Below are positions 26,949 to 35,702 of a DNA stretch of 64,000 bases, in pieces (position 1 is the stretch's first letter; every line of letters starts with the position of its first letter). This stretch comes from PGYT01 sp963675055 (GTDB taxonomy: Bacteria; Bacteroidota; Ignavibacteria; Ignavibacteriales; Melioribacteraceae). The notes beneath the pieces were generated by a model. The model was not told the origin of the DNA, made no database searches, and saw nothing but the letters and a program-made list of their open reading frames with translations. A program made the translations under genes and the position numbers. The stretch covers positions 1,054,001 to 1,118,000 of the forward strand of contig CAXXJE010000002.1 in NCBI GenBank assembly GCA_963675055.2, in the 5' to 3' direction.

Positions 26949-28127
26949 ATGAAACTGTTTATAGCCTTTATATTACTTTTATTGATTTCTGTTGTTTGCT
27001 ATCCACAGGAGATGGGGGGAGATCTTTTTAACCTCGCGGTAATAAAAAACAATGTTAAATCTAAGCGAATAAGTAGCTACGACAGGAGTGGTAAAAATAA
27101 CGATATGGCGAGAGGAATCAAACCGGGGGAATTCTTTACTTTGTGTGACATCAAAGGACCTGGAATTATCAACCATATATGGATAACAATTTCACCTGGT
27201 CCAGAAATGTTAAGTAGAAACGATATAATACTAAGGATGTTCTGGGATGGTAAAGACTATCCGTCGGTCGAGTCGCCGATCGGTCCGTTTTTTGGGCAGG
27301 GCTGGAACGAGAGTTACGATTTTTCTTCCCTGCCCCTTGCAGCCGGGCCTGTCAAAGGTAAAGCTTTGGTATCATACTTTGCGATGCCGTTTTCAGATGG
27401 AGCTAAAATCCAAATTGAAAATCAAACCGACCAGGAAATACGCTCCTTTTACTATTATGTGGATTATATTGAGCTTGGCCGGCTGCAGGACAATTCCGGG
27501 CGATTTCACGCATGGTTTAACAGTGAACTTACCCAAGCTCTGCCGGGAGGTGAGAATGAATGGGAACTGTTAGGGGAACACAATGCGAATAAAACCGGCA
27601 GCGGAAACTATGTTATTGTAGATCTGTTCGGTAAGGGTCAGTTTGCCGGCGTGAACTATTATGTTCACTCACCTACACCATTATGGTATGGAGAAGGTGA
27701 TGATATGATTTATATTGATGGTGACACTTCATCTACTCTCCATGGTACGGGCACTGAGGATTATTTCAATACATCATGGTGCCCCAGATCAATGTTCTCA
27801 CATCCGTACTTCGGTTATGCAAGAGTTAACGATGATATAGGTTGGCTTGGCAGAACACATATTTATAGGTTTAACATCTCAGACCCGATCTATTTCGACA
27901 AATCTTTTAAATTTACAATTGAACATGGGCATAATAACTGCCTAACTCTTCATCTTTCAAGCGTTGCCTATTGGTACCAGTCTGAAGCCGTTAAGGTGGA
28001 TCCAATTCCTGATAAAGAAACAAGGTCCGGGAAAAAGTTCATCAATTATAGGGATATTCACCGCTGGCGGGATATATGGCGCAAGAGCAAAGGCAGTATT
28101 GATACTTTGTGGGGTAAAGAGGAATAG
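26949..28127 (+). CDS. GH172 (DUF2961) glycosidase
   Basis: The 392-residue protein has a signal peptide (about 1-19) and the DUF2961 fold: EFFTLCDIKGPGIINHIWIT (61-80), IGPFFGQGW (111-119), SYFAMPF (142-148) and GTGTEDYF (266-273), in which Glu270 is the conserved catalytic candidate. DUF2961 proteins are the GH172 family, known to act on fructofuranosyl and arabinofuranosyl linkages. The start is one base after the GH2 stop, with AGGGGAAAG just upstream, so the two genes are co-transcribed. The pair suggests degradation of a galactose-, glucuronate- or mannose-containing glycan with furanoside decorations, but the true substrate is open. Confidence 0.88.
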   Translation: MKLFIAFILLLLISVVCYPQEMGGDLFNLAVIKNNVKSKRISSYDRSGKNNDMARGIKPGEFFTLCDIKGPGIINHIWITISPGPEMLSRNDIILRMFWDGKDYPSVESPIGPFFGQGWNESYDFSSLPLAAGPVKGKALVSYFAMPFSDGAKIQIENQTDQEIRSFYYYVDYIELGRLQDNSGRFHAWFNSELTQALPGGENEWELLGEHNANKTGSGNYVIVDLFGKGQFAGVNYYVHSPTPLWYGEGDDMIYIDGDTSSTLHGTGTEDYFNTSWCPRSMFSHPYFGYARVNDDIGWLGRTHIYRFNISDPIYFDKSFKFTIEHGHNNCLTLHLSSVAYWYQSEAVKVDPIPDKETRSGKKFINYRDIHRWRDIWRKSKGSIDTLWGKEE

Positions 28128-28223
28128 CGTTGGTTTCGTATTAAAAATGGAAAAATATATCAAATTAGTAATGTCCCGTGCTTTCTTTAAACTCATTTGT
28201 TAATTCTGTACAACTGGTTATAT

Positions 28224-28249
28224 CTTAATAATTTATATAAATTATTAAG
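28224..28249. promoter_or_regulatory. 26-base perfect AT palindrome upstream of the foldase gene
   Basis: CTTAATAATTTAT is followed directly by its exact reverse complement, giving a perfect 26-base palindrome. It ends three bases before the likely promoter of the next gene and lies about 100 bases after the GH172 stop. It could be an operator or, less likely given its AT content, part of a terminator. Confidence 0.45.
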
Positions 28250-28251
28250 CA

Positions 28252-28282
28252 TTGCTTTTGGGGTTAATCGTGTCTAAATTTG
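28252..28282 (+). promoter_or_regulatory. Bacteroidota-type promoter for the foldase gene
   Basis: TTG (28252-28254) and TAAATTTG (28275-28282) are separated by 20 bases, matching the TTG / TAnnTTTG arrangement of Bacteroidota primary promoters. A start of transcription near 28289 would leave a leader of about 40 bases before the chosen start codon. Confidence 0.6.
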
Positions 28283-28327
28283 GTGTTCTGAATTTTTTAT
28301 ATAGCATAAATGGAGGAAATCGAAGCT

Positions 28328-30421
28328 ATGGCAATGATGGCCAAGATGAGGAGTTTGGCTCCGTGGTTTATAATTACTGTCGGTGGATTATTTGTTTTAT
28401 TCATGGTTTTATCTGATTCCAAAATTACCCAGGTAATAGGACAGAGAAGTAATAATATAGGATCGGTTAACGGCGAGGATATTACATACCAGGAATTCGC
28501 GAATTTATTAGATCAGTATAAACAATACCAGGTTAGTCAGACCGGACAGGAAATACCGGAAAGTCAGATGGAAACATTCAGGAATTCTGTTTGGCAGAAC
28601 CTGGTTAATCAGAAATTAGTTCAACAGAAAATCGAAGAGTTGGGGTTAAGTGTTACAGATGCAGAAGTGAAGGACGCTCTGCTCGGACCAAATCCGCCGG
28701 CTTCGGTTACCCAGTATTTTATCGATTCAACCGGTACTTTCAACAGGGATGCCTACGAAGCCGCAATATTCAATACACAGAATAAAGAGGCGGTAATTCA
28801 GGTTGAAAATCAGGTTAGAGCGGAACTTCTTCAAAATAAACTCCAGAATTATATTAATGCTTCGGTTGTTGTAAGTGAAGCTGACGTAAAGAAGCGTTTC
28901 ATCGAGCAAAACATTAAGATGGACGCAAAATACGTTCTTGTTAATTCAAATGATACACATGATTCGCTGGTTCAGGTTACAGATGCAGAAGTTGAAGATT
29001 ATTTTGATGAAAACAAGAATGAATATAAAGTAGATCCCCAGAGAAAACTGAAATACGTTCTTTTCAGGAAAGAGGCTACTGCCGGCGATTCATCAGGTAT
29101 AAGAAATAACCTGTTTGAAATTGTTAATAAGCTTAAGACAGACACCTCTTCTTTTAAAACATATGTGGAGATTTACTCCGATCAGCCTTTCACGAAAGAT
29201 TCACTTGGGATTTCCCAGATACCCGCCGGCGCGCAGGATGCTATTGTCTCCGCTGCGGAAGGCGATATAGTCGGACCTCTTTTAACAAATGAAGGATACG
29301 CCGTTTATCGTGTTGTCGATGAATTCAGATCAAAAGATGATTTCGTAAAAGCTTCCCATATACTGATTAAACCTGATCCTAAGAATCCCGACGATGATTC
29401 ACTCGCCCAGGCAGTTTACAATCGCGTTACAAAAGAGGGTGAGGATTTCGCTGAAGTTGCAAAAGTAATGTCACAGGATCCGGGCAGCGGAGCCAAAGGC
29501 GGTGATCTCGGCTGGTTCGGCAAAGGACAAATGGTGGAAGAATTTGATAAAGCGGTTTTCAGCGGACGAATTGATGTAATTCAAAAGCCGGTTAAAACAC
29601 AGTTTGGCTGGCATATAATTAAAACTACTGGCAAATCAAACAGGAAGTATGTCGTTGAAAAAATCGTAAATAAAATTGCTCCTTCGATGACAACTCTTGA
29701 TATGATATATGAAAATGCCGGTGATTTCGCTTACCTTGCTGAACAGGATGGTTTCGAGCAGGTTGCGACAGAACTGGACTACACAATACTCGAGACTCCT
29801 AACTTTAAAGAAGATGCTACAACCATTCCCGGACTTGGAGCAAACAGAGCAATAAATGTATTCGCGTTCGAGAATGACAAAGGTGATGTAAGCCCCGTGT
29901 TCAAGGTGCCGACAGGATATGTGGTTTGTACTGTATTCGCAATTGATGAAGCAGGTTACAGACCGCTTGATCAGGTTAAAGGCTCAATTACCAATATTAT
30001 TAAGAGAGACAAGAAGAAAGAAAAAGCTCTTGAGCAGTCCGAACAGATTTATGCGAAGGTTAAAGAAGGTGGTAATCTTGATGTCGCCAAAACAGTTTAC
30101 CCTAAAGCTACTGTTGATGTTGCCGCCAACTTCACAACAAACGGTGTAATTCCGAAAGTCGGAAGAGATTTCGCGTTTGCCGAAAAAGCTTATTCGATGA
30201 ATCTTGAAGAGATATCCGAACCTTTCATTGGTAACCGGGGCGCGTATATAATTAAGCTTACGAAGAGAACAGCGTTTGATTCAACCGCATATTCAATCCA
30301 GAAAAATTCTCTTAGAGATAATATAATGCGTCAGAAAAAGAATAGTCTGTTCAACGCATGGATTGAAAAAGTTAAGGAAGAAGCTGACATTGAAGATAAC
30401 AGACATGTGTTCTACAGGTAA
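28328..30421 (+). CDS. PpiD/SurA-type peptidyl-prolyl isomerase, membrane-anchored
   Basis: From the ATG at 28328 the product has 697 residues. It carries one N-terminal membrane helix (FIITVGGLFVLFMVL), a SurA_N-like chaperone domain (about 30-190, IGSVNGEDITYQEFANLL), a parvulin rotamase domain (about 340-440, KASHILIKPDP, AKGGDLGWFGKGQMVEEF, TQFGWHIIKTTGK) and a second, less conserved foldase-like C-terminal part. This is the PpiD architecture: a periplasmic chaperone tethered to the inner membrane that assists outer-membrane protein folding. The upstream ATG at 28310 overlaps the GGAGG at 28312-28316, so the ATG at 28328, eleven bases after that site, is the better start. The gene stands alone between a promoter and a terminator. 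Confidence 0.88.
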   Translation: MAMMAKMRSLAPWFIITVGGLFVLFMVLSDSKITQVIGQRSNNIGSVNGEDITYQEFANLLDQYKQYQVSQTGQEIPESQMETFRNSVWQNLVNQKLVQQKIEELGLSVTDAEVKDALLGPNPPASVTQYFIDSTGTFNRDAYEAAIFNTQNKEAVIQVENQVRAELLQNKLQNYINASVVVSEADVKKRFIEQNIKMDAKYVLVNSNDTHDSLVQVTDAEVEDYFDENKNEYKVDPQRKLKYVLFRKEATAGDSSGIRNNLFEIVNKLKTDTSSFKTYVEIYSDQPFTKDSLGISQIPAGAQDAIVSAAEGDIVGPLLTNEGYAVYRVVDEFRSKDDFVKASHILIKPDPKNPDDDSLAQAVYNRVTKEGEDFAEVAKVMSQDPGSGAKGGDLGWFGKGQMVEEFDKAVFSGRIDVIQKPVKTQFGWHIIKTTGKSNRKYVVEKIVNKIAPSMTTLDMIYENAGDFAYLAEQDGFEQVATELDYTILETPNFKEDATTIPGLGANRAINVFAFENDKGDVSPVFKVPTGYVVCTVFAIDEAGYRPLDQVKGSITNIIKRDKKKEKALEQSEQIYAKVKEGGNLDVAKTVYPKATVDVAANFTTNGVIPKVGRDFAFAEKAYSMNLEEISEPFIGNRGAYIIKLTKRTAFDSTAYSIQKNSLRDNIMRQKKNSLFNAWIEKVKEEADIEDNRHVFYR

Positions 30422-30447
30422 TATTTATTACCGGAAAATTTTTATAT

Positions 30448-30474
30448 GCCCGGATTTATGCCGGGCTTTTTTTT
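30448..30474 (+). terminator. rho-independent terminator of the foldase gene
   Basis: GCCCGG (30448-30453), a seven-base loop and CCGGGC (30461-30466) are followed by eight T residues. It lies 27 bases after the foldase stop and overlaps the last codons of the convergent transporter gene. Confidence 0.88.
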
Positions 30475-31382
30475 GTCTCGTTTGAACTTCTCCAGATTCC
30501 TGCCAGAATAGAACCCGAAAGGTTATGCCAAATACTGAATACGGCGCCGGGAATTGCAGCGGCAGCACTGAAAAATTTAATTGCCAGGGCAACTGCAAGT
30601 CCTGAATTCTGCATCCCGACTTCAATGGCTATCGTTCTGCAAGTTTGTTTATCGAATTTAAACAGTCTTGTAATAGTATAACCAAGAATTAATCCTGTGG
30701 AGTTGTGTAGTATCACAGCTCCAATAATCAGCATCCCTATATCACTGAGCTTGTCTCTGTTCAGTCCTACAATTATTGCAATTATCCATACGATGGCAAT
30801 AATTGATATAAGCGGAAATACAGGCTGGATTTTCTCAAGCTTTTTACCAAAGTAAGAATTAATAAGCGTACCAAGTAATACCGGTACAAGTACCATTTGA
30901 AGGACACTTAAAAACATACTCCAAACGGGGACATCAATGTAATATTGCAGATATAAATATGTTATGGCCGGTGTTGCGGCCACAGATAGAATTGTCGACG
31001 TGAGCGTCAGGGTTATCGACAGTGCCACTTTGCCCTTTGCCAGATAGGTTATTACGTTGGATGCTGTTCCACCCGGACTACTTCCTACCAGCAGCATACC
31101 GGCAAGAAGTGCGCTGCTGAACCCAAATATCAGGCTTATTAAATATGCGGTTAACGGCATAACGATAAACTGAAGAAGTACACCGAGAAAGATAACCTTC
31201 GGCGATTTCAGCACTTCGTAAAAATTTTCCCATGTTAATGTCATTCCCATTCCGAACATGACAATTGTTAGCAGCGGTACAATAGCCTGTTTCATTGAAG
31301 CGAATACTTCAGGAATAATCAGCGCAACTAGGCAGAATATTACCGCCCAGATAGGAAATAAATTCAATATCCGGTTGATCAA
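30456..31382 (-). CDS. bile acid:sodium symporter (BASS) family transporter
   Basis: The 308-residue inner-membrane protein is hydrophobic throughout, with about nine to ten helices. It shows BASS-family wording: MLLVGSSPGGTASNVITYLAKG (about 95-117), a helix-breaking substrate/sodium site, and AIEVGMQNSGLAVALA (about 250-265), the second crossover site. Members co-transport sodium with bile acids, pantoate, pyruvate or other organic anions, so the substrate cannot be named. The start is a TTG at 31382, seven bases after AAGGAG. It is convergent with the foldase gene and divergent from the small barrel gene, and has no evident operon partner. Confidence 0.9.
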   Translation of the reverse strand: MINRILNLFPIWAVIFCLVALIIPEVFASMKQAIVPLLTIVMFGMGMTLTWENFYEVLKSPKVIFLGVLLQFIVMPLTAYLISLIFGFSSALLAGMLLVGSSPGGTASNVITYLAKGKVALSITLTLTSTILSVAATPAITYLYLQYYIDVPVWSMFLSVLQMVLVPVLLGTLINSYFGKKLEKIQPVFPLISIIAIVWIIAIIVGLNRDKLSDIGMLIIGAVILHNSTGLILGYTITRLFKFDKQTCRTIAIEVGMQNSGLAVALAIKFFSAAAAIPGAVFSIWHNLSGSILAGIWRSSNETKKSPA

Positions 31383-31563
31383 GTATGAACTCCTTACAGT
31401 AATAAAATTTGAAATACGGATGAATATTTACAAATGTAAACAATTTTGAATAATCTTGTGGTGTGCATTTATGTGGAGCTGGAGATACAACTCCGACGAC
31501 AAATATCGATGGGGTGCTTTTTCGCTTTTTATTAAAACGTAATTTCAATATTATTGCCGGCGT

Positions 31564-32280
31564 ATGAAAAGTATAAAGACCAGTATAATTCTAATAATAC
31601 TATTTGCGCCAAACTTGTTTGGTCAGTATGCAAATCATGAATGGGGTATAGCTGTTAATTACAGTTATACAACTACGTCTAAACTATACTTGTTTCCAAA
31701 CGCAATCGACCCGTTTCTGCGGGATCAGCATAAGACTCTCGACGATATAATAAGCTATTCAACTGAAGTGCGTTACCGTGTGTCTAACCGTATGGCACTC
31801 GGTCTTAATTTTGAATACCTGGAAGGTACCAGTAAGAACAGTATTGCACTCGGCGGACCATCGGGTAGTATTCTTGCAACGGCTGATGAAGGGTTTTCTC
31901 TTGTTCCCGTAGAGTTTTCGGTTTACTATCTTCTTCCTTTCTCAACTGATGTGTTAAAGTTTCATATGGGAGGGGGAGGGGGAGTTTACATCGGGAGCCA
32001 TATACGAAAAATAAAAGATGCTCAATTTGAAAATGTCTCCAGGGAAATGGCATACGGAATTCATGTTAGTACCGGAATGGACTATATGATTAAAGACTTT
32101 TTATCCGTCAGAGGTGAGATGCGTTTCCGTGATCCGCAGTTCGAAGTTGAAAGCAAGTATAATAAAACCGATGTGCTTATTGCCGATAACCTTTACGCTC
32201 TTCCGCAGAGCACACAGGATTCCAAGATTAATGTAGACGGACTTACTTTTACTATCGGTGTAGTATTCCACCTGTTTTAA
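31564..32280 (+). CDS. small outer-membrane beta-barrel protein of unknown function
   Basis: The 238-residue product has a signal peptide (about 1-20, PNLFGQ) and about eight amphipathic strands ending TFTIGVVFHLF, with an aromatic terminal residue as in outer-membrane barrels of the OmpA/porin-like group. A Gly-rich strand (KFHMGGGGGVYIG) is notable. It stands alone, 181 bases from the divergent BASS gene and 68 bases before aroK. I do not recognise a specific family. Confidence 0.7.
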   Translation: MKSIKTSIILIILFAPNLFGQYANHEWGIAVNYSYTTTSKLYLFPNAIDPFLRDQHKTLDDIISYSTEVRYRVSNRMALGLNFEYLEGTSKNSIALGGPSGSILATADEGFSLVPVEFSVYYLLPFSTDVLKFHMGGGGGVYIGSHIRKIKDAQFENVSREMAYGIHVSTGMDYMIKDFLSVRGEMRFRDPQFEVESKYNKTDVLIADNLYALPQSTQDSKINVDGLTFTIGVVFHLF

Positions 32281-32320
32281 TCAAAGCCAATCTTCTATTC
32301 AATAATAACTTTTCTTTCAG

Positions 32321-32328
32321 TATTTTTG
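32321..32328 (+). promoter_or_regulatory. possible -7 element for aroK-aroB
   Basis: TATTTTTG fits the TAnnTTTG consensus 21 bases before the aroK start. No good TTG box lies 19-22 bases further upstream, so this is only a candidate. Confidence 0.3.
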
Positions 32329-32348
32329 GACTCAAAATAAATTCAATT

Positions 32349-32906
32349 ATGAAATTAGATAAAATTTATCTTACAGGTTTTATGACCAGCGGTAAAAGCA
32401 CTATCGGGCCGATACTTAGCAATGTGCTCGGCTGGAATTATTTTGACCTCGACGAGGAAATTGTTAAGGAACAGGAGAAAACAATAGATGAGATTTTCAG
32501 CCACGAAGGAGAGAAAGTATTCAGACGGTTGGAGTCCGATAAACTCATTGAGCTTTCAAATGAGTCGAATTGTGTTATTGCACTCGGCGGCGGAACGATT
32601 ATAAATGAATCGAACCTTTCATTCGTTAAAGCAAACGGAAAGCTGATTTATTTTAAATCATCTCCCGATGCGATTTATTCCCGGATTAAAAATAAACTCG
32701 ACAGGCCGCTGTTCAAAGACCTCGTGCTTGAAAATAGGCCGAAGGAAGAATTTATCAAGAGGATAAATGATATACTTGAGAAACGGGAAAAGTATTACAG
32801 CCGCGCTGATATAATTGTACCTACGAATAACAGGGACATAGGACCGACTGTTGATTTAATTGCCAACAAAATATCAAAGATGCTCGATGAAAAAAATAAA
32901 AATTAA
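32349..32906 (+). CDS. aroK: shikimate kinase
   Basis: The 185-residue enzyme phosphorylates shikimate at the 3-hydroxyl with ATP, in the chorismate pathway. It has the P-loop GFMTSGKST (10-18), the shikimate-binding aspartates in YFDLDEEI (about 31-38), the FRRLES segment with its conserved arginine, ALGGGTI (about 79-85) and RPLFK in the lid. Length is normal for the family (about 170-185). The 3' end overlaps the aroB start by 20 bases, and both enzymes serve the same pathway. Confidence 0.95.
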   Translation: MKLDKIYLTGFMTSGKSTIGPILSNVLGWNYFDLDEEIVKEQEKTIDEIFSHEGEKVFRRLESDKLIELSNESNCVIALGGGTIINESNLSFVKANGKLIYFKSSPDAIYSRIKNKLDRPLFKDLVLENRPKEEFIKRINDILEKREKYYSRADIIVPTNNRDIGPTVDLIANKISKMLDEKNKN

Positions 32907-33966
32907 TCTAAACGAAAATTCATACGATGTATTGATAGGCCGCGGGATTTTCGGCAGCCTGCATAAAGAAGTATCAAAACGAAAGTTGTCACCGGAATTC
33001 TTCTCTGTTGTTGACGGGAATTTAAACCGGCTGCATAAGGGTAAGGTGGATAAACTTATTGATCCCAAATCAAAGTTCATTTTCAAATCAGGCGAGAAAA
33101 ACAAAAGCTTCAATACTCTTCAGTCTATTCATAGAAAAATGATTAACAAGAAACTCGGAAGAAGCGGCGCTGTTCTGGCCCTCGGAGGCGGTATTGTCGG
33201 CGATGTTACCGGATTCGCTGCTGCAACATATATGCGCGGTATACACTACCTTCAGGTGCCAACAACTTTGCTTGCGGCTGTGGATAGTTCGGTGGGTGGT
33301 AAGACCGGCATAAACTTCGATTCTACTAAGAATGTTATCGGCTCGTTTTATCAGCCAAAGCTTGTTCTGATAGATACTGATTTTTTCAAAACACTTCCCG
33401 AAGAAGAAATACTTTGCGGAGTTGGCGAACTTGTTAAGTATGCTTTCATTATAGACAAGAGATTCTATAATTATCTCAGCAAGAATCTTGATAAGGTACT
33501 TAGACTTAATCCTGCTGCGGTTGAAAAAGTTGTTGTCGAATCTGTAAAGTATAAAGGTGCAGTAGTTGCTCAAGATGAAAGGGAGGGCGGACTTAGAAAG
33601 GTTCTTAACTTCGGACATACATTTGCGCATGCTGTAGAAGTGGAACAGAAGTATAAAATTAAGCACGGTCAGGCTGTTATAATAGGTATTGCCTGCGCGC
33701 TTCAGCTTTCTCACAAACTCGGACTGATTGATAATGCTGCATTGGAAGAACACTTAAAATTCATAAAACGTTTTCAGAAGAGGATCAGGATTAAATCTTA
33801 CGATAAACGAAAGCTTTATTCTATAATGCAGCGGGACAAGAAAAACAAAAACGGTACAATCAGATTCGTGCTTATGAAAGATGTGGGCGAAATGCTTCTC
33901 GATGTGGAAGCCGAACGGAAAGATGTATTTGAAGCTCTGGACAAAGGACTTCGCTTGTTCGTGTGA
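32887..33966 (+). CDS. aroB: 3-dehydroquinate synthase
   Basis: The 359-residue enzyme converts DAHP to 3-dehydroquinate using NAD and a divalent metal. Visible motifs are ALGGGIVGDVTGFAAATYMR (NAD and substrate loop), TTLLAAVDSSVGGKTGIN, the metal ligand glutamate in GVGELVKYAF, and the metal histidines in NFGHTFAHA and KHGQAV. The longest frame begins at 32860, but the ATG at 32887 gives the usual N-terminus (MKKIKINLNENSYDVLIG) and is the better start. It is translationally coupled to aroK through a 20-base overlap. Confidence 0.95.
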   Translation: MKKIKINLNENSYDVLIGRGIFGSLHKEVSKRKLSPEFFSVVDGNLNRLHKGKVDKLIDPKSKFIFKSGEKNKSFNTLQSIHRKMINKKLGRSGAVLALGGGIVGDVTGFAAATYMRGIHYLQVPTTLLAAVDSSVGGKTGINFDSTKNVIGSFYQPKLVLIDTDFFKTLPEEEILCGVGELVKYAFIIDKRFYNYLSKNLDKVLRLNPAAVEKVVVESVKYKGAVVAQDEREGGLRKVLNFGHTFAHAVEVEQKYKIKHGQAVIIGIACALQLSHKLGLIDNAALEEHLKFIKRFQKRIRIKSYDKRKLYSIMQRDKKNKNGTIRFVLMKDVGEMLLDVEAERKDVFEALDKGLRLFV

Positions 33967-34016
33967 TGCAGTAATAATGTCTATCGAACAATCTGCAGAA
34001 TAAAGGAAACTAACAA

Positions 34017-35696
34017 TTGATAAAATACCTGTCTGTATTAACACTTATGGTTTGTACATCACTGTCCGCCCAGACAGACAGGGAAACACGCGCTGTATGG
34101 GTTGCTGCTAATTTCAGACTCGACTGGCCGCCCCCCGTTTATAATATTGAAGATCAGAAGAAAGCATTAATTGATATTCTGGATAACATTGAGAGAAAAA
34201 ATCTCAACACTGTTTACTTTCAGGTGCGGTTTAACGCGACAGTACTTTTTGAAAGTTCATTCGAACCATGGTCGTATTATTTAACCGGCAAGGTTGGGGA
34301 AACACCCGCTTACGATCCGCTTGACTTTGCAATTCGTGAAGCGCATAAGCGAGGTTTGGAAATTCATGCCTGGTTTAATATGGTGCGTTGTTTCAACGGG
34401 ACCGAACAAAACGTATTCGATTATCCCGGCCATGTAATGAATAAGCGTCCTGAATGGGTGAGAAAAGTTGAAAGCGACGGACAAACGACATACTGGCTGG
34501 ATCCCGGTATTCCTGATGTTCAAAACTATTTGAGTAATGTGGTTATTGATTTAGCCGAGAAGTATGCAATAGACGGAATACAACTCGACTTCATTCGCTA
34601 TCCTTCCCGTGAAATGGATGACGTAGCAACCTATAACGAGTATGGAAACGGAAAACAGAAAGAGCAATGGAGAAGGGATAACATAACTGCTGTTGTAAGA
34701 AACATCAGCAAGGTTGTTAATATGATTGATCCCGATATTAAGCTTGGTGCTACTCCCATTGGCGTTTATAAAAACAAACCGGGTGCTACGGGTCTTCAGG
34801 CATACAGTGAGATATTTCAGGAATCACGCAGATGGCTTAGTGAGGGGCTGCTTGATTATCTGGCTCCGCAAATCTATTGGAACTTTGAGGACAATCCGAA
34901 ATTCAATCTTCTTGTTGACGACTGGGTTCGGGAGTCTGCTTCGCGCAATGTAGTTGTTGGAATTGCTTCATATAAACCGGTGGTTGAATCTCAGACCCGC
35001 AGGATGATAGACTATTCTCGTACTGCAGGCACAAGCGGGGTTGCTTTCTTTCGCTACTCGTTTATAGCCGGCAAATCATACTTCACAAACAAGGCTTTCC
35101 CTGCTGCGATGGATTGGAAAGCACCCGGCAGACCGGCATCACCCGAAAATCTTATCGCCTCGGTTATAAATGAGATGGATAATAAATACACCCTTTCCTG
35201 GTCGGTACCCAATCAGCTGCCCCGCAGGGAAGAAATAAGTTACTACTCGATTTATAGTATTAATACTCCGGTAGACAAACTAAGCTCTGCTAACCTTTAC
35301 AAGATCATCCCCTCTGCCGGTAATTCGATTTCATTTACAATTCCGAGTCCAACAAGAATTAATTATTACTTCAGCGTAAAGTCCCTGGATAAATTCTGGA
35401 ATGAAAGCAGAAGATCTACGGATGCGGCTTCAATCACAATAGCACCGCTTAAGTCCATGGCTCAGGACCTTGTTATTCCCCGGGAAACTGTTCTTCTTAA
35501 GAGTAACGGAAATACTTATATTGTTCTAACTGCAGAAGAGAATGATCATGTGAAAGTCGGTGATAAGTCCGGTCAGGTAATAACCAAATCAGTTAAACCC
35601 GGCTATAATATAATTGAACTTAGTAACAATTTGGATCGCGGCGAACTCTACCTGGATTTTGAAAAAAGTGGTAAGCGGCTTAACCTGAACCAGTAA
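34017..35696 (+). CDS. family 10-like glycosidase (GHL10/DUF187), secreted
   Basis: The 559-residue protein starts at a TTG eight bases after AAAGGA. It has a signal peptide (about 1-19, SLSAQ) and the DUF187/GHL10 barrel: TRAVWVAANFRLDWPP (24-39), NTVYFQVRFNATVLFESS (64-81), IHAWFNMVRCF and IDGIQLDFIRYPSREMDD, where the aspartates at the strand ends are the probable catalytic group. The C-terminal ~190 residues include a fibronectin-like domain (PASPENLIASV, YYFSVKSLDKFW). Related proteins cleave peptidoglycan-like or other glycans, but the substrate is not settled here. It is convergent with uvrA, with only six bases between the stops. Confidence 0.85.
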   Translation: MIKYLSVLTLMVCTSLSAQTDRETRAVWVAANFRLDWPPPVYNIEDQKKALIDILDNIERKNLNTVYFQVRFNATVLFESSFEPWSYYLTGKVGETPAYDPLDFAIREAHKRGLEIHAWFNMVRCFNGTEQNVFDYPGHVMNKRPEWVRKVESDGQTTYWLDPGIPDVQNYLSNVVIDLAEKYAIDGIQLDFIRYPSREMDDVATYNEYGNGKQKEQWRRDNITAVVRNISKVVNMIDPDIKLGATPIGVYKNKPGATGLQAYSEIFQESRRWLSEGLLDYLAPQIYWNFEDNPKFNLLVDDWVRESASRNVVVGIASYKPVVESQTRRMIDYSRTAGTSGVAFFRYSFIAGKSYFTNKAFPAAMDWKAPGRPASPENLIASVINEMDNKYTLSWSVPNQLPRREEISYYSIYSINTPVDKLSSANLYKIIPSAGNSISFTIPSPTRINYYFSVKSLDKFWNESRRSTDAASITIAPLKSMAQDLVIPRETVLLKSNGNTYIVLTAEENDHVKVGDKSGQVITKSVKPGYNIIELSNNLDRGELYLDFEKSGKRLNLNQ

Positions 35697-35702
35697 CACA
35701 TC

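Noticed and set aside
33088..33753. A 221-codon minus-strand frame opposite aroB
   Set aside because: It lies wholly antisense to a clearly conserved enzyme gene and its translation has no recognisable features.
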